DNA of 64,000 nucleotides. It comes from Paraspadella gotoi. Taxonomy: Eukaryota > Chaetognatha. The stretch is taken from contig CM119270.1 in assembly GCA_051294375.1 (NCBI GenBank), forward strand, positions 10,776,036-10,840,035, in the 5' to 3' direction. Under the pieces are notes generated by a model, which saw only the letters and a list, made by a program, of their open reading frames with translations, had not been told where the DNA came from and did no database searches. The translations under genes were made by a program, and so were the position numbers. Shown one piece after another: positions 21,946 through 33,458 of this stretch (position 1 is its first letter; each line of letters starts with the position of its first letter).

Positions 21946-22714
21946 GACAGCTCTCTAGCGAAAACTTTTGTTTAACAATGTGAGGATACGACCTAAAAAA
22001 AATGAAGAATAAAGGAAAACGAAACGACACGAAAACGACAACCGACCATCAACGATATACCAGGACAACCATCTGTTTCTATCGAGAGTCTTTCCCTTCA
22101 AAATTTTCCGTCGTTTTGCTTCCGTTTTCGCTTTTGTGAATTTTGACCCTCGATTCTCCGCGCGAACGTGTGTTGCCACCGGAAACGACGCTAAAGGGGC
22201 GGTAGCGTCGGCCGTCGATCGCCCAGAGGGCGCTGCTAAGAAAAACGCGCCGAATATTCGTGGAAGCGAAAAAAAGCGAGGCTGCCGGCACGATCGACTG
22301 GCACGACGCCTCGGGGGGGGTGAGCGGAGTGGCAATTGACAAAGAGAATCTGACACCGGACGATGGGGATAAAAGGGAAAAACGACCGACGATGATTACA
22401 ACGAAATTAAAGGGAGAGGATGTTTTAACTGAATAAAAAAAATGATACGACGACAACGAAAGACTGACGGACACACAAACGATGACAACAACATTATATG
22501 CGACGACCGTCCAAATTGAGATAAGCGAAACGACGATGTCCTTCATGACCTAGCACAAAACCACAGCGTTTGAAAACTACAACAAAAAATACAACAACAA
22601 CAATTGTTAAATAAATGGATTCGGCGCCGCGAAGTTTTAGGACGAAATTTAGACGAAGGAGATAATGAAATAAAGTGGTATGGTCGACTCGTCTTCCTCT
22701 CTCTCTCTCTCTCT

Positions 22715-22768
<54 letters not shown>

Positions 22769-24315
22769 CTCCCTCCTCTCCCTCTCTCCTCTCTCATTCT
22801 CCCCTCTCATCGTCTTTCCTCAGACTTGAAACTTGACACAGTCAGCAAATTTCGTTAATTGAGTTTCAAATTCTTTTCTTTGTTTTTTCTTTTTTTTTCG
22901 CTGCCGAATAGAATCGAATACTGTGCAGCGAAATCCAAAAAGTTTCTTTCTCATCTCGTCAATTTTCTTTCTCTTAAATTTCGCTTCGCGTATATAGATT
23001 GATGGCTTTGAGTTCTGATGCTGACGAGGATGATGCTGACGAGGTGGACGATGATGAGGTTCCTGTTTTTTTTCATTTAATTTAATGAGGATTCAAAAAT
23101 GTTCAACGAGTCTTTTTCAATTCTTTTTCTCTTCTCATCTCCTTATTCTTGGAAGAATTCGTATAAAAATTTTTCTTTTAATTTTTTTGGCAAAAATGTA
23201 AAAGTATGAGACGACTCGTAACGAGCGGAAATTACGGCGACCAATCATAGTCGGTGAAACTTACGACGACCAATCATCGCCCGGCTGAAAAGTAAAACGT
23301 AAACAAACGAAGCGTGAAAACACCTCGCCAACTACGTTTAACGACGGAGGACAACAAACGACGAAACTTGCAAGCTGAGCTGTAAAAATACAACCAGCAC
23401 CGCAAGTTTAGCCATTAAAAAATGCTTTACTTACCGTAAAATTCAGCGCGCTCGCTCGCAGCCAGGTTTTTTTGAAAGCTTCTTTTCTCCCTGGCTTCGA
23501 CCCTTGCTTCTTCTCCTGTCTCTCTTCTCTACTCTTCTCTCTCTCTCTCTCTCTCTCTTCTTCTCTCTCTACTTCTTCCCCCACCCACGAGTTTCAAACT
23601 ATTGTTGCGTGTCGTCGTCATTGGTATTATTGAATTTCATGCTCCGGTCGGTAATGGCGGGGCCATTAGGTCTAAAAGGGGGAAGATGAAAAAACTGGAG
23701 GAGGTTGATTGAAAAACATTCTTTTGTAGGCAGACCAGAGAGAGAGAAGAGTGAGAGGAGACGAGAGAGAGGAGAGAGAGACGGGCCGATGAACCCACTT
23801 ATGTCCGGCCCGCAACAAGTTGTATTCATCGAATTTCCTTTTTTTTAAAAATATGATTCTTTGTTGTGATGGTAAATCGAAAAAGCTACGTGAAATTTCT
23901 CTTTCAAACGCTTGGATGACTGTGAAAATTTTTGGAAGCTGCTCGTAAAACGTCGGAACATTGTACAACAATAAAAGTACAAAAATAGTACAAAACGTTT
24001 TTTTGAACAAGTTTTAAAAACACAAACGGTCCGTTTTCCTTTCAACATATGACCTAAACTGGAAATGCGTTTAAATGTGGCTTCGTCCCAAAGTCTCCAC
24101 ACTTTTTCTCCGACTTTGTCGATCGCTTGGCTTTAGTGGCTCTCGTCCCGAAACGAAACTTTATCTTTGGTTTCGCGCAACTGAAAAAAAAAAATCCTTT
24201 TCTAGAGGAATTTCACTAAGGTATTTTTTTAATTTTTATCTTATAAAAAAGGTTTTTATTCACGCGAGATGCCGTTTATGTTATTGGAGCCAGAGTCAAG
24301 TAGATTGGGACTGAA
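21946..24315. repeat. Block R, copy 2 (partner 19099-21396)
   Basis: Collinear with copy 1. It has many extra single bases in homopolymers and elsewhere (for example around 22020-22080 and 22430-22520) and shorter CT/GA tracts. Differences of this kind are typical of uncorrected long-read sequence. Confidence 0.9.
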
Positions 24316-24347
24316 CAAAGAGAAAGGCTGGAGAAGAGAAGAGAGAT

Positions 24348-24382
<35 letters not shown>

Positions 24383-24453
24383 GAGGGAGAGAAGAGAGAG
24401 AGAAAGAGAGAGAAAATAATGCGCTTTTCGATGTTTAAAAAATGACCCCCCCA

Positions 24454-24478
24454 NNNNNNNNNNNNNNNNNNNNNNNNN
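24454..24478. other. Assembly gap, 25 N
   Basis: Exactly 25 N, flanked on both sides by similar AGAGATGGGAGAGAG tracts (about 24342 and 24481). This again suggests an unmerged overlap. Confidence 0.99.
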
Positions 24479-24490
24479 AAAGAGAGATGG

Positions 24491-24522
<32 letters not shown>

Positions 24523-25176
24523 TGGGAGAGATCTCACCCCCAGCGAAATAAATTAACGTGGATCAAAACGGAATGAATCGATTTGATAGACTCACTTACG
24601 TACCCCCCTTTTCCGCCCCCAGCGTTTCATCTCTCAAAAATGTAAAAAAAATAGAAGAAAGAATTAAATGAAAAGCGAAAATTCGATCAGAGTGAAAAAT
24701 CCGTGAAGAAAGTCGAAGAAGGAAACAAAGTCGCCGCCGACATCTGCGTTTTCTCAACTCGCATTAATCTCGGCTTTCAATCATCACTGAACGGCGACGA
24801 CGATGAGGACGACGAACACCGCGACGACAACGACGACGTTGGCGACGACAACAACCTTCGATAGACGAAAGGAATTCAATTATAAGTTTGCATCTCGGGA
24901 GAGTTGACGGGCGTGAATTAGAAAGTTGATAGAGAATTTCTAATGTCACAAACACGGCATTCAATTGCGCAACATACGGGATGGGGGGAGATTTTTAATA
25001 CGTTTATCTAGGTAAAATTCTTTTTTTTTTCTAAAGTGAATGAAAAGGCTTTGTTTAAAAAAGTTATCGGAAAATATTACGGAATCATTATAATTCTATC
25101 CTTCGTAAAATCCAGATTTCAATTTCCGCAGCGAAAGTAAAGCCTTACAAGTCACTAACTTGTCATGAAGCAACAG
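24479..25176. other. Unique intronic DNA
   Basis: No exon recognised. A GAC/ACG-rich stretch lies near 24790-24860. Confidence 0.5.
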
Positions 25177-25178
25177 TA

Positions 25179-25392
25179 CAGAGTGTCTCAAGCGTAGTGT
25201 CACTTTACAAATACAGTGAATCAGTACAATTTGATTTGAGAGTATTTAATTGGTTCAAAATGAAAGAATGTAGCGGATATGCAGATGGTTTGATACAACC
25301 AATTCCATTAGCAAAGCATATAACTTGCAATAAAAACAACTCTATGAGTAAGAAATTCTCATTTATAAAGAGACAGTACGCTTGAGACACTG
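25179..25392. mobile_element. MITE, 214 bp, TA target-site duplication (Tc1/mariner type)
   Basis: Terminal inverted repeats read CAGAGTGTCTCAAGCG at the left and, on the other strand, CAGTGTCTCAAGCG at the right, extending through TAGTGTC/TACTGTC with a short indel. Each end abuts TA (25177-25178 and 25393-25394), the target of Tc1/mariner transposases. The interior has no transposase, and its 60-codon open frame is not recognisable. It is therefore a non-autonomous element. Confidence 0.8.
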
Positions 25393-25394
25393 TA

Positions 25395-26509
25395 GAAACT
25401 ACAAATAATATCAAGTATTGATTATATATGAAATTGGTACAACCAATATAAAAATTATCCATTATATATATATATATATTATTAATGATTAATATTACCT
25501 AGTTCGAGTGACCTCTTTGAAAATGTGATTGGAGATAACGCGTTAATTCTAATCACACACTTTCCATGGAATTCAAGTTTCGTAAGCGAAATTTATTAAA
25601 AATAATATATATTTTTTTTCTCTCATGTTCAATCATATATCAATTTTTCTTGTCATTCGTTTTAATCAAAATTATTAATTTCTTCACAAAAAACGCCTAG
25701 ATTCTCATTTTCAGTTTTTTTTTCATTTGTGTAATATTTTTTGTCTGAGATCAAATGGAAATAACTTTTAGAGAGAAATTGTAAAACTACGTATTTGATT
25801 TGTTTCTAAGAACCCTTACAAAACATGAAAGAAAATCAATTTTTTATCAGTTTTTATTCTTTCGCGTTTCACACGTGTTTCTTCAATTCGTTTTGTGTTA
25901 CAAAGACAATAATTGAAAAAAAAAGAAAAAAGAAAAAATGAAATCGTTCATTTTATCTGATTCATTAGAAATACGAACTTTTACCTTTTTTTTCTTTTAT
26001 GCTTCACCTCCTTCTCTTCTCCTCCTTTCGATTTTCCATTTTTCTTTCTTTTCTTATCGATAATATTTTTTTCATTTCCGTCGAATCTTCCCACTTTTAA
26101 TAAAATGCGGCTTCTGCAGAAGCTCGATTCTCTAATACCGCTTCCTTTTTTAAAAGGCGCTTTGTATTGCCTTGCTGTACCTTGCTTTGCCTTGCATTGT
26201 ATGTTTTTCCCTCTCCTCTCCCGCCCTCACCATCCACTAAATCTGTAAGAAACAAGAGTGAATATTTAGATGAATTAAAAGTCATTTGTTGAGAGAAAAA
26301 GAGAATTTGAATGTGAGCTCATCTAGCTTACTGCCCAAAGCTTCTGATCATCTCTCATCCGCGATCAGCATCGACACAATTTCCCTCGATCCATTCAGAC
26401 TATGATTGGCCTTGGTTCGAACCAATCAGCGTCGAGATCATGACTTCACGAGGCGACCATGAGTTCGAGACGCAAACTCCCGGTCTCCGCTTCTGGCTTC
26501 CCCCCCCCC
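25395..26509. other. AT-rich intronic DNA
   Basis: No gene. A short (TA)n run lies near 25464-25480. Near 26155-26205 a degenerate CCTTGC/TTTGCCTTG repeat is present. Confidence 0.5.
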
Positions 26510-26665
26510 NNNNNNNNNNNNNNNNNNNNNNNNNNNNNNNNNNNNNNNNNNNNNNNNNNNNNNNNNNNNNNNNNNNNNNNNNNNNNNNNNNNNNNNNNNN
26601 NNNNNNNNNNNNNNNNNNNNNNNNNNNNNNNNNNNNNNNNNNNNNNNNNNNNNNNNNNNNNNNNN
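26510..26665. other. Assembly gap, 156 N, beside C run and ACG repeat
   Basis: The gap is flanked by a poly-C run on the left and an (ACG)n repeat on the right, sequences that commonly stop short-read assembly. Confidence 0.99.
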
Positions 26666-26699
<34 letters not shown>

Positions 26700-26800
26700 A
26701 AGACGCCGAAGATGCGATTCTCGCTTTTTTCTTCGTCGTCGTCGACGTCTTTGTCGTCGTCATTGTCGTCGTCGGCGTCATTGTCGTCTTCGTCCTTTTT
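26666..26800. repeat. ACG/CGT triplet repeat, inverted halves
   Basis: An (ACG)n run to about 26698 is followed at 26735-26800 by TCGTCGTCGTC-rich sequence, its reverse complement, so a hairpin is possible. The open frames across it are low-complexity. Confidence 0.8.
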
Positions 26801-26934
26801 TTTTTATCGACGTTTTTTATGCAGAAAATCGTGAGTGAAAGGAAAGAGATAAGAAGGAATAAAAGGATGAATAAAAGAAGAAGCGCGAGATAGAAAAAAA
26901 GGGGGAAAAGAAAGGAACAGTAAGAGGGAAAAAA

Positions 26935-26991
26935 AAGGAGAGAGAGAGAGAGAAGGAGAGAAGAGGATGAGAGGAGAGAGAGAAGAGGCGA

Positions 26992-27034
<43 letters not shown>
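26935..27034. repeat. GA-rich tract
   Basis: An interrupted GA tract ending in about 18 perfect AG units. Confidence 0.9.
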
Positions 27035-27038
<4 letters not shown>

Positions 27039-28231
27039 ATCGCCGACGAGGGGATTTTACTATTCGTCGCCTCTAGTTCCTGAACATGATTCAGCCCAAA
27101 CCGAACCCAAAAACTTTCCCAAACCCTACTTACCTTTCTCTCTTCCACCTACCCAACAAAATTTACGATCGAAAATGGAACTTTCATATAATATCACATT
27201 AGTCGACCGGCACTTTTCCCTTTGGACCCGAGGCGAGATCGAGGGGATGATATCGCTTTTCATATTTCATACCATTAATTATATGTGGAATTATATGTGG
27301 AAGTGAGACTTGTGTTCGTTTTCGAACGCCTCTTTCTCCAAGAGTATTTATAAAAAAACAATACAGTATGGCGACGTGAATAGCAAATGAAGGGAGACAG
27401 GAATTATGCGGATTACATCTAATAATGTACAAAGGCAAAGAAATCATAATAACGCGAATAAGATCGAAAAGTTTGAGCGTGTTTCCGTTGGACCACTAAG
27501 TCTGCTTTTTTTTTAGCCACAAAGACCACTGGCCAGTTTCACCGATGACCGAGAGAGATTCAGATCACGAATCACGAATCACAAAATAAATTAAAAAAAA
27601 ATAGTTTAGTTGTTTCGTAAGAGAAAGATATTCTATTGTTGTTTGACTTTGATTTTTTTGTAAATCTTTGTGATAAAAAATATATGCTTCAGTGAATTTT
27701 TTTTTAATTGCAGTATTTTAAATTAAATTAAATGAATTATTCAAATAATAATTTTTAAAAGTAATGATTACTCATTGACTTTAACAAATAATTAATGCGA
27801 CGACCTTCAAAGCGTCCTCCTTAGTCTTGGAGAATTAAAAAAAATTATTAAGTTAATAAAAAAAAATAGTTTATAGCACAAAAAAAAAAAAAAATCACGT
27901 TTGTACGCAAGTTGAATCCTTTTCTTCTCTTTCCTCCATTTACTTTCCATTTCCCACCATTTCTCCGCTCCCCCCCAGCCCCCCTCCCCACCTCATCCCC
28001 TCCCCCCTCCTTTCGCCCCCTTTTTTAACTTCGTAACCGGACGATTCGTTGAACCACTTCGCATTGTCGACCCCAAGGGCGAGAGGAGGCGATTATGTCG
28101 GGACTTTATGCCCTCCACAAAACTTTCTATGTTCGACCGTTGGTCAAAAAAAACAGGAGCATTGAGAAGAGAGAGGAGAGAGAGAGGAGAGAGAGAGGAG
28201 AGAGAGAGAAGAGAGAGATTAGAGAGAGACG

Positions 28232-28263
<32 letters not shown>

Positions 28264-28754
28264 TGTTTAACAGTCACGGGCGGTTGATAAAAAGATTGCG
28301 TTGCTAAACTTCTCCCACCCTCCATCTTTGGGTTGAATCTTCACGGTGAGATGTGAAGAGACAGAGATTCACTTTTTACCCGAGATTTTTTTTTTGCTGA
28401 CGTAAATTTATGAACTTAAACTCAAGATCGCGCCGAAAGAAACGAAAAGAAGGAGCCTGTACGATTTGAGAACAGCTGAGATTTTGGAGAAAAAAAAGAA
28501 AAGATAATCCAATTAAAAATAACACGTGTCTTTTTGATTTTTTATGTCTTCTGAGATAATTATGTTTCGGGGACATGGACCCAGATTTCTGTGGATTGAG
28601 AAGATGAATAAAATTTAAAATTCGTTGTATTATTTTCGAAGCTAAAAATGTTTCATTGTCGATAAATTTTTTTTAAAAATTAATTAATTTGAGTTTTTCT
28701 AACTGACAAGCTAATCGTGACTTTTTGTCGTCCGCTTGTAAAAACTAATTATTT
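27035..28754. other. Unique intronic DNA
   Basis: No exon recognised. It contains a GA-rich tract at about 28165-28262 and a C-rich stretch at about 27968-28018. Confidence 0.5.
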
Positions 28755-28769
28755 TTGGCAGAATTCCAT

Positions 28770-28772
28770 GAA

Positions 28773-28827
<55 letters not shown>
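28770..28827. repeat. (CT)n microsatellite
   Basis: An almost pure CT tract; a (GTT)n run of 8-9 units follows at about 28922-28948. Confidence 0.9.
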
Positions 28828-28828
<1 letters not shown>

Positions 28829-29323
28829 TTTTCTCATCAGTATTCATCGCTGGTTTCGCGGTTTAACTTTCGGCGACGAAACAAAAGACGAAAAAAACCG
28901 GGGGAGAAATTTCGGTTTTCCAGTTGTTGTTGTTGTTGTTGTTGTTGTCTCTCTTTTCCGAGGATCCAGTGATTTAAATCGTAATGTGAGTTCATTTTCT
29001 TCGAATCTAACCACTTACCAACGACGTACATCACATGACCAATTCACAATTCAAACGTGATACTCAAAATCATAACGAGAACTAGAGAATCCGAAGATTA
29101 AACTTGTTTTTTCTAGGAAAACAAAAATCCTATCGTTTGCACGCTATACAGTATCGCTCTTGCTCGATTACCTTTTAATTCGATAAATTAAAAAGGTATC
29201 GTTCGCGCGATTAGCGCTTAACAAAGATAAATCGTTTCTCATTTCTCTCGTTTTTTTTTCTCACGGAATTCCATTTTTATGTTTTCTTTCCATTAAGCGC
29301 TCGTCGACGCTGAAGGCGGTAAC

Positions 29324-29324
<1 letters not shown>

Positions 29325-29410
<86 letters not shown>
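29325..29410. repeat. (CT)n microsatellite, about 43 units
   Basis: An uninterrupted CT tract, the longest perfect dinucleotide run in the window. Confidence 0.97.
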
Positions 29411-29414
<4 letters not shown>

Positions 29415-30032
29415 TCCGTCCTTTTGACAATTACCGAATTCATAATCTCCACCTCGATAAGGGAACCCACGCAGCGACTTTCTAAAACTCTCGGTCTCTC
29501 CCTCTAAATGAGTTCGGATAAATCAGAAATTTTCCATCTCTCGGGTTCAATAAGTAAACTATTTTTCTTTTATTCATTTATTCATCCATTCATTCATGTA
29601 TTCTTTCATTTATTTTTTTAATTATTTTTCTATTCATTCATTTTTTCTGTCCGTCACGCGTGTTTCGACAAGCATCCATCACAATCCTTTACGCTTCTGA
29701 AGCGTCAGATTCCTCAGGAATAACGGTGCTCCATGAGGAAGGCGTAGATTCTTGATTTCAACGAAATGACGTCTCAATGTAAACAATACTTCCAGCACCG
29801 CCTTCTTTAGCTGGAAAAGAGCATCGTTGGATAGAGAAGCGAATGAAAAACTTTCGAGTATCTGTTTTCCGAGTCTTACTTTTAATTTTCACTTTGCTTT
29901 AATTTCGTCTCCGCTTTCTATGACTACGTATGATGTTCTTTCGACCACTTCTTCGTCCCTCTTCGTCCCTCTTTCCGCCCAATTCATATTTTGAATGGCA
30001 TTCTGAATTCTCTCTCTCTCTCTCTTTCTCTC

Positions 30033-30094
<62 letters not shown>

Positions 30095-30382
30095 TGTGTT
30101 TCTGTGTTTCGGTCGCAACTCGTACAAACCCACAGAATTAATAATTTGTAGCACGATATAAACTAGCCTTTTGAAGAAGGTCACTTTAAACTACCTTCCC
30201 ACTGTCGTTAGAATCGACCCACACAAACTTTTTTTTTCAATCTCGACAATTTCTTGCGCGCGACGCTTCGGGAGAATTTCTCGGGCGTCGACATTTGCGA
30301 CGGAGAAATGGAGGGAAAAGAATTTCTGCTAATGGTTCTCTCCTTCTCTCTTTCCCTCTTTTCTTTTCTCCTTTCAAATTGT

Positions 30383-30422
<40 letters not shown>

Positions 30423-31703
30423 AGAAAGAAAGGATATTGTTTTTCCTATTTCATAACCGCTTTTGTTCGATGAGATGGAATATTTATTTTTCATTTCTGC
30501 CCTGACGGAGACTTCGAAATTATTGTGTACAATGTGCAGCGGGGGAAAAAAAGCCTTATTTGTACAGTCGTACATCTTGGGATGAAAAAATTGGTTAGTT
30601 GAATAGAAAGCGTAGTAAAAATTCTAAGTTTAACTTTTATCAAAATCTAAATTAGAAGAATGAACAACATTGTATAAAAAATTTTATAAAAAATTTTGAC
30701 ATTTACACGGTAGGCTATATTTTTACATAGATCAGTAAAGAGTTTAGTGAAATTTAAGAAAAGAAAGAGCTCAAAGTGAACTGCCCCCCCCCCGGGGCGG
30801 ACAAAGGTGGGACGTTGACGATGTGATCGGGTCATTGGCTTGTCATAAGCTGAGAGGATATTGCTGAAGAGTGGGATAGCGTAGAGTCAGGTAATTACCC
30901 GGTTGGGAATATTGAAAATTGAGCCACGCGAATAACTCTCTGGCCTGATAAGCCTGCCGAAGGCCCTCCTCTCACCTGACGGTGAGGTGGGGGGTTGCCT
31001 GTTCTGGCCTGTTTTTATGAATGAGATACAGACTCCTCTCCCTCCTCCTGCAGCCGTCGTTTTGGGCTCACAAATAATTTTTCAAAATGATTTATATTTT
31101 TAAAATAAAAAAAGCATATTTTTACATTTTTGTACTTTAGAATGAGATAAGAATAAGGATATATAAATATAGACTACTGCAAAAATTAAAAAAAACATAA
31201 AAATGTTTTTTTTATAAATTAATGTTCGCTGGTGGTACATTGATCATAAATGACTTTTAGAATTTTTATTCGGTTCTGCGTATCAACAGATTCCGACTCT
31301 ATAATCCACTTTGTGGGTCCCTCGGTCCCACTCTTAAATCTGGTCGGTAAGTTACTTAGATCATCTCAGAACGTTAAATTATGATAAAAGCAAAAAAAAT
31401 AGATGTCCGTCCATCCGTCTGTATGTCTGTCTGTCTGTCTGTCCGTCCTTCTGTCCGTCCGTCCCCCCTAGCATTAAACACCAGTTACTCGTGATTGGAT
31501 GGTTGGATTGGAATGAAACTGTGTGTGGGAAGGAAATTGTGTGATTGTCAAGTATACTTAAATTTTATTAAATTTTATCTTTCTCTCTCTTTCTTACAAA
31601 TAAAATCATGATTGATTGATATATTTTTTAATGATTTTTAAAAAAATATGTTATGATTTGTAATCTAATGATGTGTTATAAAAAATATATGATAAAAAAT
31701 TAT
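29411..31703. other. Intronic DNA with several simple repeats
   Basis: Contains ATTC-like repeats (about 29573-29645), CT tracts (about 30010-30088), a GA tract (30389-30420) and a TCTG/TCCG tetranucleotide run (about 31403-31467). A GC-richer stretch at 30781-31080 may be an old transposon piece, but nothing in it is recognisable. Confidence 0.55.
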
Positions 31704-31830
31704 ACTAGTTGACCAAATTATGCCAGATGAGCAAATTATTTCAATTGACAAAATTATGCCAGTTGATCAAATAATACCAGTTGACAAAATTATGCAAGTG
31801 AACCAAATTATGCAAGTTGGTATTGGCGAA
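31704..31830. repeat. 18-bp tandem repeat, about 7 imperfect copies
   Basis: The unit is close to AGTTGACAAAATTATGCC. Because 18 is a multiple of three, one + frame stays open and gives a six-residue repeat such as VDKIMP. There is no other sign of coding. Confidence 0.75.
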
Positions 31831-32581
31831 GCTACTGGCTCATTGATAGATCAATTGATTTATAGATTTTTTCAGAGATTTATTAAGAAGTCTATTATGA
31901 TCACAAATCTGTTAGAATCACAAATTAAAAGTCAGATATTTATCATATTTAATTATCTTAGGCAGATCCGATATTGTTTGCTCAAAGTTGTCATATAGAA
32001 ATCTCAATTGCGGTAACTCAAAAATAAGAATTTAGAGAAAAATTCGAGACGTGTTTTTTGTGAGAAGAGAAAACATATATTAACGAAAAACAGAGTAAAA
32101 ATCAAAAAGGTAAAAATAACAACAACAACAAATACGTATTTACATTGGCTGAAAAAGGTCAGCCATATCAAGGTAATTCTGTTTGGATACGAACGGTAAT
32201 TCTTACTGACCACAACGGGTCACAAAGTACAGAGACTTCGTCGTCGTCTTCGTTATTATATTCGTCGTCGTCGTCGTCTTTGTTTCGAATCATTTGAGCT
32301 CCCAAAACTACTCTATATTGGATATGGTTTCGCCGCGAACATTTTCAGCGACGCACCGAATTGAAACTCGCCCCATTTTCTGGAAACGGCGTGAAATGTC
32401 GTCATTGTATCAACTTTGAACAAAAATTAAACGTTGAGACCATAAATATCACGTCCCCTAATGTTTCTCCTTCCTAAAGCTTCTCTAATGGGAGCTCATG
32501 AATAAAGATAATCCAAACCGTTAAATGTAAACAAACCATATAGGACTCTCTATATTTCTCTCTCTCTCTCTCTCTCTCTCT

Positions 32582-32606
32582 NNNNNNNNNNNNNNNNNNN
32601 NNNNNN
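32582..32606. other. Assembly gap, 25 N, at the edge of palindrome 2
   Basis: Exactly 25 N, preceded by a CT tract. The left arm of the 18 kb palindrome begins immediately after it, a repeat of the situation at 3936-3960. Confidence 0.99.
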
Positions 32607-33458
32607 AGGGAGATCTTTTTAGAATATTTTTATGACATTGTAATTACTTTTTTTTGTTGTTAGTGTTAAATTTTAATGGGAGAAATAACGAAATTTCGTT
32701 TTAACACAATTTGTTTTTATTATTACCAAAATATTCTCACTCTCTCTTCTTCTCTCTTCTCATCTCGTCTCTCCTCTCCTCTCTTTTCATCAATTCTCAA
32801 TTTTATTCGCTCTCCCTCCTTCCCTGTCATCATAATCAACCTGTCCTCACATCTGACCAGCTGACCATAGCGCGGAGTATAAATACAAGAGAATGATAAA
32901 GGACATCTAATTTTTGAAACAAATGTGAAACTATTCCTAAGATCAAAAAGTCAAAATTCAACGCTAGGCCAATTTTACAGTGTGACGAAAACTAAAACTG
33001 ACTACAATCAATAATAAATGTAAGTAAATGAAAATCGTATGAAAATTGAAAAAATTAAATAAAAATGAAAAATTCCGCTAGGCCAATTTTACAGTGGTGA
33101 CGAAAACTAAAAACTGAATATATCAAAACTAAAATTAGTAAATGAAAATCGTTATTAAACTTTAAAGAACAGAACGTTGTTTGGCTTTATCTCCACTGAT
33201 AATTGAAAGGTCCTTCTACTGTTGTTTGTCTGTTACATGAAGATACTAGAGGTTTATGGGGGCAAATGAACAAAAATGCTTAAACTGTATATTTCGAATT
33301 CTGATTGGAGCTATCCTTATCAAGGAATATGATATAACTAAAAAATGTTTATAATCCTAATAATAAAATCTAATAATAGAAAATTAATTTTTGATCTGAC
33401 CAGATCCTATTACTCAAATTTCTCTCTCTCTCCTCTCCTCTCTCTCTCTCTCTCTCTC

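Noticed and set aside
29187-29216. Short palindrome TACCTTTTAATT / AAATTAAAAAGGTA
   Set aside because: A single AT-rich hairpin of about 12 bp is expected by chance in this composition; no terminator or element context.
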